64,000 bases of DNA from Eutreptiella sp. 'Long Island Sound 2002'. Its lineage: Eukaryota > Euglenozoa > Euglenophyceae > Eutreptiales > Eutreptiaceae. Positions 22,600-33,230 of this stretch are shown one piece after another. Numbering within the stretch: the stretch's first letter is position 1; the number at the start of each line of letters is the position of its first letter. The stretch spans positions 166,455,963-166,519,962 of the forward strand of contig OZ038378.1 in NCBI GenBank assembly GCA_964036045.1, given 5' to 3'. Below the pieces are notes generated by a model that worked only from the letters and a program-made list of their open reading frames with translations, was not told where the DNA came from and made no database searches. A program made the translations under genes and the position numbers.

Positions 22600-25010
22600 A
22601 GAATTGTAGTCTTCCAGCTTAGTCCATAGCAAAAAGGGACTATGCAACACAATCATTATTTACACTCATGTTCAATCCTCACCTCTCTTCCACTCTCACC
22701 ATACAAATATCCCTCGAGTAGTAAAAATACACCTAGTTAGGACTTACCTAGGAAGCACCACGTGCTCCCTGGTGTCGCCGCCAGGCGCCTCTCCTCTGTC
22801 TATCTCTCTTCTCTCCTCTCGTGTTTGGGGCTTGGCTCAGGCCTAGGTATACTCTTGGGATCCCCCAATACATGAAACATGCTTGGGACCCATCAAATAG
22901 GGATTAAAATACCTGTAGAAGTGGGGACAACCATGGAAAAGGGTTGTAGAGTAAATAGAGGTCCCTTAGGGGCCATAGACTCCTTCGAAGGTAGTATGTG
23001 TGGTATCACTCACAAAATGAGTCGATCATGCATGACATGCATGACAATCCATGATCCCAAAAATGTGATCATCCAAATTCAAAGAGTTGTGAAAAATGAA
23101 TAGTATAACCTTCTTAGGAACCCATAAGAGTGAGGTTGTGGTTGTGTTAGTTCTGAGCGAAAGTGAGGTTTTGGGTTGGAATGTGAAAAACACATGCTAG
23201 GGCGCCAGCATGTCATGCCACATGATGCATGACACATGACACATGAGGCATGATGAATGATGAATGATGATGAATGATGATGAATGATCTGAATCTGCTC
23301 TGAGTTCAAATAAAAGTACACTCTGAGTTCAGAATATGTACTCCATGGGGCTCAATCTCACTCCCCCCCCAACCGAAGCCCTGGAATTCAGGAGTAAACA
23401 CTCAGAAAAATATGCTGAAAAATGATATTGTGGCTATAATCATATGCAGCCACGTGAAATCTCTTAGCATTTACTATTCAGTCCAGAACTGGACAACCTT
23501 CAATACCAAATATGATCACTGCACCTCAGTACCACAGTAAAGAATGAGCGGAATGACTTCGGAAAGCATACATGCGAGTTACCTTTCTTACTATACCACT
23601 CTTACCAAGGCACGATAGGTGATTATTTTGGAGCTAAAAATGGAAATACCAGAAGTTCCAGAAAGATTGTGCTCAAAGTGATATATAAAGCATAGACAAG
23701 GCGTAGGAACCCTTAGGGAAGCCTTACATAGCAAATGCAGATACCGATTTGTGAAAATCAAGATGAAATTGGCAATGAATAACGCTTGAAATGCACTTCA
23801 AATTGAACCGTAGCTGAGCCTCTAACTCGCCAGGAACCAAAACCTGAAAAAGTATCTGGACACCTGAAAAGCGCAAAGTGTAGCGCTGGGAGTTCTGGCG
23901 ACTCCCGTAACAGCGCGCGTCCGCCGTGCGGGACTGGGGGCGAAGCCTCCAAAGTCCAAAAACTTTTGAACTTTTTGTAAAAAGCGCTTCTGAAGCTGCA
24001 AAAAGCGCAGTTTTGTAAAACAAAGAATTTGGAAAACAACGAGCAGCGAAAAACGCACTTTTATAAAATGAGGCTTACAGACAGGCAAAAATTTTTGCGC
24101 AGGGAGGGTGCACAGTACAGCCATAGGGTAACTGTACGTATTGCGCGCATCAAATTACCACTGTGCGTTTAATAGGCGAGTTTGAGCATCAGCCACACAT
24201 AGCACAACAGAAATGAAACATACGTGTTAGTTAGAGCTTGCACAACACACGTAGCGTGTTTTTACCTTGCTTTGCCGTCTTTTGCACGCTCTTGGTGCCT
24301 CGCAAGGTCTGGCTTGGGCTGGCATTCAGGCAGGATTCAGGAGGGAAACAGGCCGTCACACATGCAAAATAGCAGCGTACGCCGCGTCGTGGACACGTAA
24401 AAACTCCAAATCCAAATAGGATAGAGGGCATAGCAGTCATAAGGGACACATTCAAGGTTTGGGAGGTAGGAAGAACCTTTCTTGTTCGCTCTAGAGAACA
24501 GTATGCATGTACAGCGGAGGCGCCACTATATGCGTCAATGCGTCCTGTTTAGTGGTTTTGGTGGAATGCCTCGTGATACGTCCTGTGCATGCATATGTTC
24601 ACGTGCAGGCACTCAAAACACTCATATGTTTCGCCGTGCCGCTCACACATGCAGCGTGTGTTAGAGAGTGTAGGACCGTGAGAACTTAAACTAACCAATG
24701 AAACTCTGGGGTGAGATTCCTCACTTGAAAGTTGCGCGGTTTGAGTTCTCCGAGTGTGGGAGGAGTGTGGAATGGAGAGTGGGATGTGGGTTGGAGGGGT
24801 TAGCAAGGGGCGCTCCGGCAAAGGGCTACACCTTTGTAGAGCGCTAGGATCAGCGAGTGGGAGACTGGGAAGGCAGGGGATTGGAATGGGCAAGGGCGTT
24901 CGCGTTGGTCAGCGTACGCTGGCCCTTGTTCCCACGGCCATCTGATCCCTGACGGTTTTTTTCCTGGTCTCCCCGTGTGTGACCCTCTCTCTTTTTTTTT
25001 GGGTAGCCCC
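22600..25010. other. Non-coding stretch; ATGATGA-type microsatellite at 23205-23295
   Basis: No gene is recognised on either strand. A CATGACACATGA block runs into (ATGATGA)n near 23205-23295. CT-rich tracts occur near 22795-22830. Short open frames here lack coding character. Confidence 0.4.
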
Positions 25011-27254
25011 AAGGTAGAGACCCTGAGGTAGATTCACACACATGCTCGCTCTACACCGCACACCCACGCACAGCACTGCACACACATACTCAACACAACA
25101 CACTTTTGCGCGCCATTCTTTCACTCTGCACTGGTCACGTTGAGCTTCGGTTCCGTGTCCACACTTGCACGGGTGTCATCCGACCGGAGGCGAGATGCAC
25201 CCAAAGCGTTGCACTGTTTGTTCAGGGATGCTTGGTGTTAGCTACAACGTGACTTGCCTTGGCGGGGCGTGTGTGTGGGAAGTTGTAGGATCAGGGTGTC
25301 TTGCGGTGTAGGATCAGGCGTTAGCATCTTTGACGGTGGGTGCCAAAGGCGGGGAGGTTTGCAGCCAAGGCGGTAGCCCTAGTTTTAGTTTGGCGGCCCA
25401 TGCAAACTCTGCTCGTCTTGCAGCCCACCCAGTTCCTGGGGGAGGTCCCATCCCTGGGGAACACCAAACCTGCCCCTCCGGTGTTGGATGCTTGACTGTT
25501 CCAAAATGGAACCAGGTGTTCACCACCCGTAAGAATCAGCTTGCTTAGCAGTAGTTTTTCACTTCTTTCCTAGGCAACACACTTCAGTTGGGGCTGTTGA
25601 CACTCACACGCGCGCCAGTTACACACCGCTCATCTCTCTCCCTCCCTAGATTGGTGAAACCTGTCCCCCAGCCTCGGAGTTCCCGTGGAAATCCACGACA
25701 ACTCCCAGGCTAGTGAGTGTGAACTCACTGCTCAGTGAAACAGGGCCTTGGGACCATAGATGCATCGTTTTCACACGTGCTATGAAACAGGAGGGAGTAG
25801 TCTCACCTCCCAGCACGCTTGCGGGCCTGATTTTGGGCTGACTGTGGAATGTCAGGCAAATCCTGAGATTTGCAGTACTCAGCAAAAGCCTCGTTGACGT
25901 TACCGTCATCGAGTATGAAAGCCGTTACTGGCTCCCAGGTACAGTCAGAGATAGAATACCCAGACCACTTTGTATAGAATCTCCAACCACGTTTGTAGGT
26001 GTGGCGGAGGATTCTTTCAACAAAGTAGTAGTCTTGCTTTTTCATCTCTGATTCAGTAAACGTCACGGGTTCACTAGCGCTTATTCTTTTGGGTCTAGCC
26101 TCTACGGCCGTAGGTGTAGGTACAGTAGGTCTAAGGTAGAGACCCTGAGGTAGATTCACACACATGCTCGCTCTACACCGCACACCCACGCACAGCACTG
26201 CACACACATACTCAACACAACACACTTTTGCGCGCCATTCTTTCACTCTGCATGGGTCACGTTGAGCTTCGGTTCCGTGTCCACACTTGCACGGGTGTCA
26301 TCGGACCGGAGGCGAGATGCACCCAAAGCGTTGCACTGTTTGTTCAGGGATGCTTGGTGTTAGCTACAACGTGACTTGCCTTGGCGGGGCGTGTGTGTGG
26401 GAAGTTGTAGGATCAGGGTGTCTTGCGGTGTAGGATCAGGCGTTAGCATCTTTGACGGTGGGTGCCAAAGGCGGGGAGGTTTGCAGCCAAGGCGGTAGCC
26501 CTAGTTTTGCCTTGGCGGCCCATGCAAACTCTGCTCGTCTTGCAGCCCACCCAGTTCCTGGGGGAGGTCCCATCCCTGGGGAACATTAACCCTGCCCCTC
26601 CGGTGTTGGATGCTTGACTGTTCCAAAATGGAACCAGGTGTTCACCACCCGTAAGAATCAGCTTGCTTAGCAGTAGTTTTTCACTTCTTTCCTAGGCAAC
26701 ACACTTCAGTTGGGGCTGTTGACACTCACACGCGCGCCAGTTACACACCGCTCATCTCTCTCCCTCCCTAGATTGGTGAAACCTGTCCCCCAGCCTCGGA
26801 GTTCCCGTGGAAATCCACGACAACTCCCAGGCTAGTGAGTGTGAACTCACTGCTCAGTGAAACAGGGCCTTAGGACCATAGATGCATCGTTTTCACACGT
26901 GCTATGAAACAGGAGGGAGTAGTCTCACCTCCCAGCACGCTTGCGGGCCTGATCTTGGGCTGACTGTGGAATGTCACGCAAATCCTGAGATTTGCAGTAC
27001 TCAGCAAAAGCCTCGTTGACGTTACCGTCATCGAGTATGAAAGCCGTTACTGGCTCCCAGGTACAGTCAGAGATAGAATAGCCAGACCACTTTGTATAGA
27101 ATCTCCAACCACGTTTGTAGGTGTGGCGGAGGATTCTTTCAACAAAGTAGTAGTCTTGCTTTTTCATCTCTGATTCAGTAAACGTCACGGGTTCACTAGC
27201 GCTTATTCTTTTTGGTCTAGCCTCTTCGGCCGTAGGTGTAGGTACAGTAGGTCT
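25011..27254. repeat. 1,122-bp tandem duplication of the Ty3 element's 3' end
   Basis: The unit 25011-26132 is repeated at 26133-27254 without length change and with only a few substitutions (near 25395/26510, 25467/26585 and 25840/26955). Each unit contains about 790 bases lying 3' of pol (probable LTR or 3' region) plus the last 330 bases of pol with the chromodomain. The left copy therefore carries an isolated chromodomain segment downstream of a second copy of the 3' region. The near identity points to a recent duplication, for example by unequal recombination. LTR ends of TG...CA type could not be fixed. Confidence 0.8.
25803..26246 (-). CDS. Chimeric ORF: 3'-region leader fused to a chromodomain (147 aa)
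   Basis: The 1,122-bp duplication places the 3'-region sequence (codons 1-38, Cys/Val-rich) directly in frame with the last 109 codons of pol. That pol portion holds the chromodomain (YYFVERILRHTYKRGW, then KWSGYSISDCTWEP). Chromodomains at the end of chromoviral integrases guide integration through histone binding. Whether the fusion is made is unknown. It is probably an accident of the duplication, although the leader could supply a promoter. Confidence 0.4.
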   Translation of the reverse strand: MKEWRAKVCCVEYVCAVLCVGVRCRASMCVNLPQGLYLRPTVPTPTAVEARPKRISASEPVTFTESEMKKQDYYFVERILRHTYKRGWRFYTKWSGYSISDCTWEPVTAFILDDGNVNEAFAEYCKSQDLPDIPQSAQNQARKRAGR

Positions 27255-30083
27255 AGAGAGAGAGATGTCCCTTTCGGGCATCTGTAGTGAACCGTCATTC
27301 TCCATAGGCGGCAGTTCTTCATCCTCATCCATAGGATCCGCGGCCAAATCTTCGGCTGCAGCTTCCAGGCTTTCTTGTAGATCTTCTTCCCAGTCGTAGA
27401 GGTCGTCTAGCACGTCAGAGTGCTTAAGCTGTGGGTAACCCTTTTCAACCAGACCTCCGTACTTAGGATGAGTCTTGATCCACACAGATCCTTCAGCTAC
27501 ATCCGTGACCAGAAATGGTCCGAAGTAAGGGCTGTCCAGCGTGTTACGCGGCCAGGCCTTGAATCTTGTGTGATGTACCAGAACCCAGTCACCAATTTGG
27601 TAGATAGCTTCTTTTCTTTTGCGGTTCTTGGTACGATTCTCCTTATTTCTTTTCCTTTCCAGTAGTGATCGGCATAGATCGGCGATCCTTTTTTGCTCGG
27701 TGAGCCATTCATCAACTTTAGGATTTCCTTCGCTCGCGCAGGGGAATTCGAAGTTGAAACCTGGCCTCCCTAGGAACAGTTCCGTAGGGGTGAAACCAGT
27801 CCTGCTACTCACTTGATTATTCATCAAGTAGATAGCATATGGGACTAGTTTTAGCCAGTTTCGGCTCTTCTTGTTCAGCATCAGAATCCTCATGACTGTT
27901 TTGAAACAGCCAATTTGGCGTTCGCACAGAGGATGCTTTGTTCGTAGGTAAGGAGTTCCGAACTGGACTTCCGTACGCATGGCTCTCATGACACTTCGGT
28001 ACCAACCAGTAGGGCTGGTAAACCGGATGTCTTGATCGCTGTGCATAATCTTGGGTAATCCGTAGACTTGTACCCATCCTTCGAAAATCTCTTTCAATAC
28101 TCCTTCACCATCCACCTTCTTTGTAAGGGGAAACACTCGGCTGTAGCGACTGAGTCCATCCGTCACCAGGAGGGCGAAGTCATGGCCAGCGAATTTAGGT
28201 AAATGCATAAAATCCACGTAGAGTATGGAGTTCATTTGGTTCGGAATTGGGAGATTGCTCACCTCACCACGATCCGCTGCAGTGTTAGCTTTAGTCTTAG
28301 TGCAGGGACACTCAGCGATGATCTTAGATAAAATCTTCTTGAGAGATGTATCGCTACTCTTAGCGAAGAAATACTTCTGGAAGAACCAAATAGTTCTTTC
28401 CACCCCAGGGTGACCATCCGTTTTGTGTGTCCATTCCAACATAGTTTCTTCGTGGTCTTTGGGGACACAAATGAGGTCTTCCCTGTATAGGTGCGTTAAC
28501 GTGCGGGACCATTGTACTCCATCCAGGATCTTTGAGCTCCCAATGGTCAACTGGTCCAAGATGTCCGAGTAATCGGCCGTCAGGTCTTTCATACTCCATG
28601 ACATGAGTTTTTCTTTCCTCGTAAAGAGATCAAGATGTTGATCCATCTTGGCGAAAGCTTCTTGGGCCATCATCTCGGTGTCTGCCCCCACCAGGGAATC
28701 AAAACAATTCCGTGATAGATAATCACAAAGTTCGTTTTTAATTCCCCGGATGTCGAATGTTACGAGTCGTAGTTGGCTCAGGTAGACCCACCATCGTTGT
28801 AGACGTTTTCCATCTGGCGGTGGTCTTTCCATAAAGTACTTCACGGAATCCTGATCACACAGCCACGTGATGGGATTGGTACCCAGGATCCTGTGTTGAC
28901 TAGCCAACACTAGATCTCCAGCTAACAGCTCCTGCTCGTAGGTGTGATAATGTGAGCGGGCTGCATTCCACTTCCACCTCCAGTGGCCAAGTGGAATTAG
29001 GCGCCATTCTTGGGTGTCATAGTCAGATTTCATGAATCCTTCTCTTGTGACACCTTGGACTCTTAGGCGATAATCAATGTCTTTACATTGATCCGTAGTT
29101 AGCTTTTGCCACTGTAATAATGTCCCTCCTCCTCCAACGTTACTGGCATCCGTATTTAGAATCATCTCGCCGTAACGTTGGGGCACTCCAAGTACTAGGC
29201 ATTCTCGGATTTTCTTCTTGACATCTTCAATTGCTTGCTTTTCAATAGGTCCCCAGGGCCACGGAGTCTCCTTCTTGATGAGATCCGTTAGTGGTGCGCT
29301 GGCTTCCGTGAAATTTCGGAGATGCCGCCTAGAAAAAATACAGGATCCGATGAATTGTCGGATTTTCTGAACTCCTTCAGCTTTAGACATAGAATCCGTT
29401 AGGTCGAAGTCCATCAGGGGCTTCATCTCTTGATCCTGCGGTTTCCACCATCCATCTCCGATGTGGAATCCGAGGTAGTCTGTTTCCGTCTTGAGAGATT
29501 CGCATTTTTCCAGCTTGATGTGGAGGTGATTTTCTTGACAGACGGTGTAGAATTCTCGGAGTAGTAGGAGATAGTCATCGATGGTATTTGTCCCAAGGAT
29601 GACATCGTCGATGTGAGCCTCCAGGACAGCACCATGCTGTAGGAGCTCTTGGACGGCCGGTCCTCGTTTACACAGGGCGATGATTTGATTCATCAGCTCC
29701 TGGGCCAACGCCGGGGCGTTAGCAATACCAAATGGCATTACCCGCCATTTGTAGACCCGTTCATCGGGAGCAATGAATGCCGTTAGATCTTGGGCACGCT
29801 CCGTTAGGTCAATTTGCCAGAAGCCGGACCGCTTGTCCATTTTAGTTTTGTATCTGCATCCAGCAGCGGTTTCCACGGTATTCTCCATCAGGGGCAGCGA
29901 ACTGCTGTGCAGTTTTATTTTCTGGTTGACCTTTTTGTAGTGGACGACCAATCTTTTAGCAGTGCTCCCTGGTTTAGCTACCAGGAAGCATGGACTGCAA
30001 TGCTTAGGATAGTCCGTTTTTTTGTACTCGTAGACCAAACCGGCCTCCCCGCATTCTTTGATTTGGCAAGTAATGTCAGCCAT
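26925..30083 (-). CDS. pol: Ty3/Gypsy pol: reverse transcriptase, RNase H, integrase, chromodomain
   Basis: The 1,052-codon frame begins at an ATG but probably extends upstream through a TGA at 30118 (Arg expected). RT covers about residues 15-260, with PFGIANAPALAQELM and AHIDDVILG (IDD at 158-160). RNase H starts near residue 310 (LNTDASN) and includes the HYHTYEQELLA block. Integrase has a degenerate zinc region (GHPG...CPC), then catalytic Asp in LYVDFMHLP, Asp in MHSDQDIRF, and Glu in CERQIGCFK. A chromodomain follows near residues 985-1025, and the frame ends in TGA. This layout is typical of chromoviruses. The long intact frame contrasts with the broken gag/linker upstream, so the element is decaying from its 5' half or has frameshift errors there. 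Confidence 0.85.
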   Translation of the reverse strand: MADITCQIKECGEAGLVYEYKKTDYPKHCSPCFLVAKPGSTAKRLVVHYKKVNQKIKLHSSSLPLMENTVETAAGCRYKTKMDKRSGFWQIDLTERAQDLTAFIAPDERVYKWRVMPFGIANAPALAQELMNQIIALCKRGPAVQELLQHGAVLEAHIDDVILGTNTIDDYLLLLREFYTVCQENHLHIKLEKCESLKTETDYLGFHIGDGWWKPQDQEMKPLMDFDLTDSMSKAEGVQKIRQFIGSCIFSRRHLRNFTEASAPLTDLIKKETPWPWGPIEKQAIEDVKKKIRECLVLGVPQRYGEMILNTDASNVGGGGTLLQWQKLTTDQCKDIDYRLRVQGVTREGFMKSDYDTQEWRLIPLGHWRWKWNAARSHYHTYEQELLAGDLVLASQHRILGTNPITWLCDQDSVKYFMERPPPDGKRLQRWWVYLSQLRLVTFDIRGIKNELCDYLSRNCFDSLVGADTEMMAQEAFAKMDQHLDLFTRKEKLMSWSMKDLTADYSDILDQLTIGSSKILDGVQWSRTLTHLYREDLICVPKDHEETMLEWTHKTDGHPGVERTIWFFQKYFFAKSSDTSLKKILSKIIAECPCTKTKANTAADRGEVSNLPIPNQMNSILYVDFMHLPKFAGHDFALLVTDGLSRYSRVFPLTKKVDGEGVLKEIFEGWVQVYGLPKIMHSDQDIRFTSPTGWYRSVMRAMRTEVQFGTPYLRTKHPLCERQIGCFKTVMRILMLNKKSRNWLKLVPYAIYLMNNQVSSRTGFTPTELFLGRPGFNFEFPCASEGNPKVDEWLTEQKRIADLCRSLLERKRNKENRTKNRKRKEAIYQIGDWVLVHHTRFKAWPRNTLDSPYFGPFLVTDVAEGSVWIKTHPKYGGLVEKGYPQLKHSDVLDDLYDWEEDLQESLEAAAEDLAADPMDEDEELPPMENDGSLQMPERDISLSRPTVPTPTAEEARPKRISASEPVTFTESEMKKQDYYFVERILRHTYKRGWRFYTKWSGYSISDCTWEPVTAFILDDGNVNEAFAEYCKSQDLRDIPQSAQDQARKRAGR

Positions 30084-31230
30084 GTCATCTTTTGATGCTG
30101 GGTACGGTCGACATCAAACTCGATCTTTGAGAAATTCTTCTCTTAGTTCTAGGTCCATGGTCACGAGTTTCTTCACCGATCCGGGTGGAGGTAACGGACC
30201 AAAAATGTTAGAGAAATGCAGGATGATGTTCTTGATCCTCTCGTCAACATCCAATTTTGTCGAGCGAAATCTTGAGGTCTTCAGATGCGTGTAGATTGGA
30301 CGCACCTAATTCTTGTTTCTTAGATTTTTCATCTTGCTCCGTCAAGTTCTTGAGGGCTAGGACCTGTTCGGGGTCCAAAATCATCCGATTCTCTTGGTGA
30401 TCAATTTTCCTCTTTTCTTTGACTTTCTTTCTTAGCCTCTTCATGTCTTTCCGGCGTAATTGATCTTTTCTTTCTTCTTAGATTTCTTCTTCTCCTTTGA
30501 TTTCTTGTTCTTCTTGTTTCAATGCTTCGTGTAGTTCGTGAAGCATGACCAATTCTTCGCCGACCTCGAAATACGCCCCATCTTCTCCGTCGTAATCGTC
30601 TAGGTAGACCATGCTTTTCTCTTTTTCTTTTAGCTCCAGTTTTTGGAGTCTGTCAATTTGATTTAGTAGAAGGAGACGAGTTTCTTCCAAATGTTCTTTT
30701 GAAGAAGGGAACGAATTTTTACTCGGGCGTGCGCGTAGGAGACGGAGTTCACGTTCGTCTCCTTCGCTTGTCATCAATTCAAGTGGGACGGAAACGTGTG
30801 AAAGAAGTTATTCGGGGTTAGGAGTTTCGGAAGGTGTCGAAGGAGCCTCTAGAGGTTCTACTTCTTCCAAGAACAGGTGGCGACCAAGTCGTCGTAGTCC
30901 ATAGTGGTGTAGGAGTCGTTCGAAAAGGGTATAGTCGACTCGGAAGGAGTTTCGGATATACTTCCACTTTCGTCGGAGGTTTCTTCGCTCTCTTCTTGAG
31001 TTTCTCTTGCCTCTTTCGGACTTTCTTGAACCACTTCTTCGACTTGAAACTTAGGCGTCTCGAAATGTACTGTTCCTTGCTCTCGTCCAGGTCTGGAAAC
31101 TTCTTCATCATTTCTTCTTTTCCGTACCCACGGTGGTGCTTTAGCACGAAATTCTTTATCTCCTCAGACACGTTTTCCATGGGGTTAGAGGTCACGTTCT
31201 TCCCCGAGACTAGGTACATAGCGGTTCACC
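30084..31230 (-). pseudogene. Ty3 element: charged linker region between methylase-like segment and RT
   Basis: Coding-like minus-strand sequence is rich in Lys/Glu with coiled-coil character (for example EETRLLLLNQIDRLQKLELK near 30690). Its last part, near 30250-30130, has the form preceding gypsy RT (FSNIFGPLPPPGSVKKLVTM). TAA codons near 30792 and 30480 sit where Gln fits, and TGA near 30118 where Arg fits. Several frame changes occur (near 30900 and 31220). No enzymatic domain was recognised. Confidence 0.5.
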
Positions 31231-31670
31231 AACGGGGCTTTGGCAAAACCTCTTCTTTTGGATTAAGTCGGTAAAGAGGAACCTCAGGTAACAGGGTAAG
31301 AGCAACTTTGTCACCGTCAACGTTTTGAGTATAGGCCCCCAAAGCTTTTCTTTTTCTTCCCACTTCTTCCCTTCGGGAATAACCAAAGCGACCGTAGCTT
31401 GGTTCACACAGACTTTCAGAAAGTATGCAGTATTTTTGAGAACGGGGGGTTCGCGTAGAGCATCTTCCAAGCTCCCAACTTTCCCCAATCATACCACCAC
31501 GTGTTGTTGATCTTGGGACTAAAAAGGTACTCCGCGTCGGCGTTCTCTTTGGACGCAAGGAGTTCGACAAAGTCGCCGTTACACGTGTTTGCGTTGAGGC
31601 CAAGTTCTCGAAACGCGTCACGCTTGGCGGCGGAGTCGAGAGTGTAGTTCTCCGTTCGGTGTAGGCCCAA
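31231..31670 (-). pseudogene. Ty3 element: Dam/DIRS-type methylase-like segment
   Basis: Downstream of the protease, in the same frame after a TAA (Gln fits), the segment reads ELLASKENADAEYLFSP, WYDWGKLGAWKMLYANPPF and, after one frame change near 31430, VALVIPEGKKWEEK. The order SKxNA ... WYDWG ... YANPPF ... VALVIP matches the methylase-like domain known from DIRS-type elements and some algal/oomycete retroelements, where the NPPF block corresponds to the DPPY/NPPY catalytic motif of adenine methylases. Such a domain between protease and RT is unusual for Ty3/Gypsy. Activity is doubtful. Confidence 0.45.
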
Positions 31671-31688
31671 GGTAGCGAGGATACTCTC

Positions 31689-32120
31689 TTACTTCACCTC
31701 GCTATCGAGTGCCGACGGAAAACTCTTCAGAGTCTTGAGCGTAGGTCTTGGACACTTTGTCTCCTTGAGATGTATTGCTTCCCATTCTTGCTCTTCGTTC
31801 ACAACAAGCAAGTGAGTGGGCTCTTGAAGCAATAAATATTTTATCCACTCGCTTTGCGCAAAGAAGTCCGTCCCCAATACGGCTTCAAAGGCGTCGGTGT
31901 CGAACGCTTGAAACTTTTGAAGTACCTTTCGGTCCCCCACTTGTACTTCTCCTTCTATCTCACCTTCAGTGACAGTGACTCCCCCTTCTCCCGTTTTTAC
32001 CCCACAATTATGTTTGGGAACTAGGTCCTCGTAGTGTACAAACCTAGAGGAGACCAGGGAGATTGTAGCGCCAATATCAAGGTATGCGTCCACCCATACA
32101 CCATTGATAGCGACCCTCAA
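31689..32120 (-). CDS. Ty3 element: retroviral-type aspartic protease
   Basis: The 143-codon frame contains AYLDIGATISLVSSRF near its N terminus, corresponding to the D[ST]GA active-site loop with Ile in place of Ser/Thr. VLGTDFFAQSEW near the middle is the usual GxDFL-type second signature. This enzyme would cut Gag-Pol as a dimer. The DIG loop is a departure from DTG/DSG and may reduce activity. A frame change separates it from the nucleocapsid region upstream. The C terminus ends at TAA, and the methylase-like segment continues in frame. Confidence 0.65.
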   Translation of the reverse strand: MRVAINGVWVDAYLDIGATISLVSSRFVHYEDLVPKHNCGVKTGEGGVTVTEGEIEGEVQVGDRKVLQKFQAFDTDAFEAVLGTDFFAQSEWIKYLLLQEPTHLLVVNEEQEWEAIHLKETKCPRPTLKTLKSFPSALDSEVK

Positions 32121-32841
32121 AGGGTAGCAATACCTCGGTGCGTCTCAGTGTCCACCTAGGCTTCCCCCTGAGTCTCTCCTGCAAGAAAGTCCTTGAGGTT
32201 CTTCGCTTGCCTTTCAAGCTTGAGAACTCTCTTACGCTTCTTCTCCCGCTCTCCTTCCGACAACTCTTCCAAGCGTTTCTTTTCCGGAGGTTTCTTGTTG
32301 TCACCTTTTCCTTTGCGTCATTTTCCTTCGTTCGCTTTTCCTCCGTTTGCTTTTCCTCCACTTTCTTTTCCTTCCCCTTTCGAGCCTCCTTTCGCTTGGT
32401 CCCTTCCTCCGTCGCCTTGACCTTTCTTGGTGTTCTTTTGCTCTTCTCTTCGAGCGTCAAGGCTCTCTTGCCACGCCTTGTCCCTCACGTTGTGCTTTGT
32501 TCCGCAATCGGGGCAAAACACGGTGGCGAAAAACTTGGGCGTTTGAGAGTTGTCCTCTTCGACTTGCCTTCGCCAATACCATTGTCCTTGGCCTTGACCT
32601 TTGCCACGACCACCGCCTCCACGGCCACGCCCACCACCACCACGCTTGCCGTTGCCTTGTCCTTGTCCTCGTGCTTGTTGAAAGGCCACAAAGCACTCCT
32701 CACACAACGATTGGGCAAAGGATTCCTTTTGATCCTTGTTGGCGTTGGTGTTGGCGTTGCCGTCTAGCCACTTGAGTTGCGCCATAGAGTGCAAGCTCTT
32801 GAGCGTAGCGTTCGATTTTCTCTGAAGTGCCAACTCATAGA
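32121..32841 (-). pseudogene. gag: Ty3 element: Gag C-terminal part (Gly/Arg-rich, Lys-rich tail)
   Basis: From the insertion junction at 32841 the minus strand reads YELALQRKSNATLKSLHSMA, then a CEEC-type pair, and a Gly/Arg/Gln-rich low-complexity tract (32690-32570). CPDCGTKHN follows near 32515, then a Lys/Glu-rich tail. It continues, through a TGA near 32318 (Arg fits), to another Lys/Arg-rich stretch. The paired cysteines may form a zinc ribbon in place of a CCHC knuckle. The N-terminal part lies at 35461-36397, separated by the nested LTR element. Confidence 0.55.
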
Positions 32842-32846
32842 GGAGG

Positions 32847-33230
32847 TGTAATGGGATCAACAGAACTGTCCAGAGCAGAGCTGTCTTTACCCGCAGATCG
32901 CGATCGCAGAGCGCGAGTGAATAGGATTTCAGGTTACGTGGAGTAGCATGAATAAATTGCACCGATCCACACCAATTTGTACGTTAGCAATTTTACTTAT
33001 GCAGAAGCTTTCCAGCCTATCTTTTTGTGTTTAGGCTATGCAGAAGCATAAAATCTGAACTCTTCGAGTTCCATTACTCCGCCCGCCGAAATATCCGAAG
33101 TTCATCAACTTCTTCTTGTCCGCCTGTGGGATTTTGGTATTGGGTTGCAGGGTTTGCCTGTGGATCAGTATGAAAATCAACAGTGAAGAAAACACGGAGT
33201 TTTCAGGAAACAAAGGACAAGAACATTACA
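32847..33230 (+). repeat. 5' LTR of the nested element (384 bp)
   Basis: It is bounded by TGTAAT and ATTACA and matches 35072-35455 along its whole length. It contains an ATG (33170) in frame with the interior ORF near its 3' edge. Confidence 0.9.
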
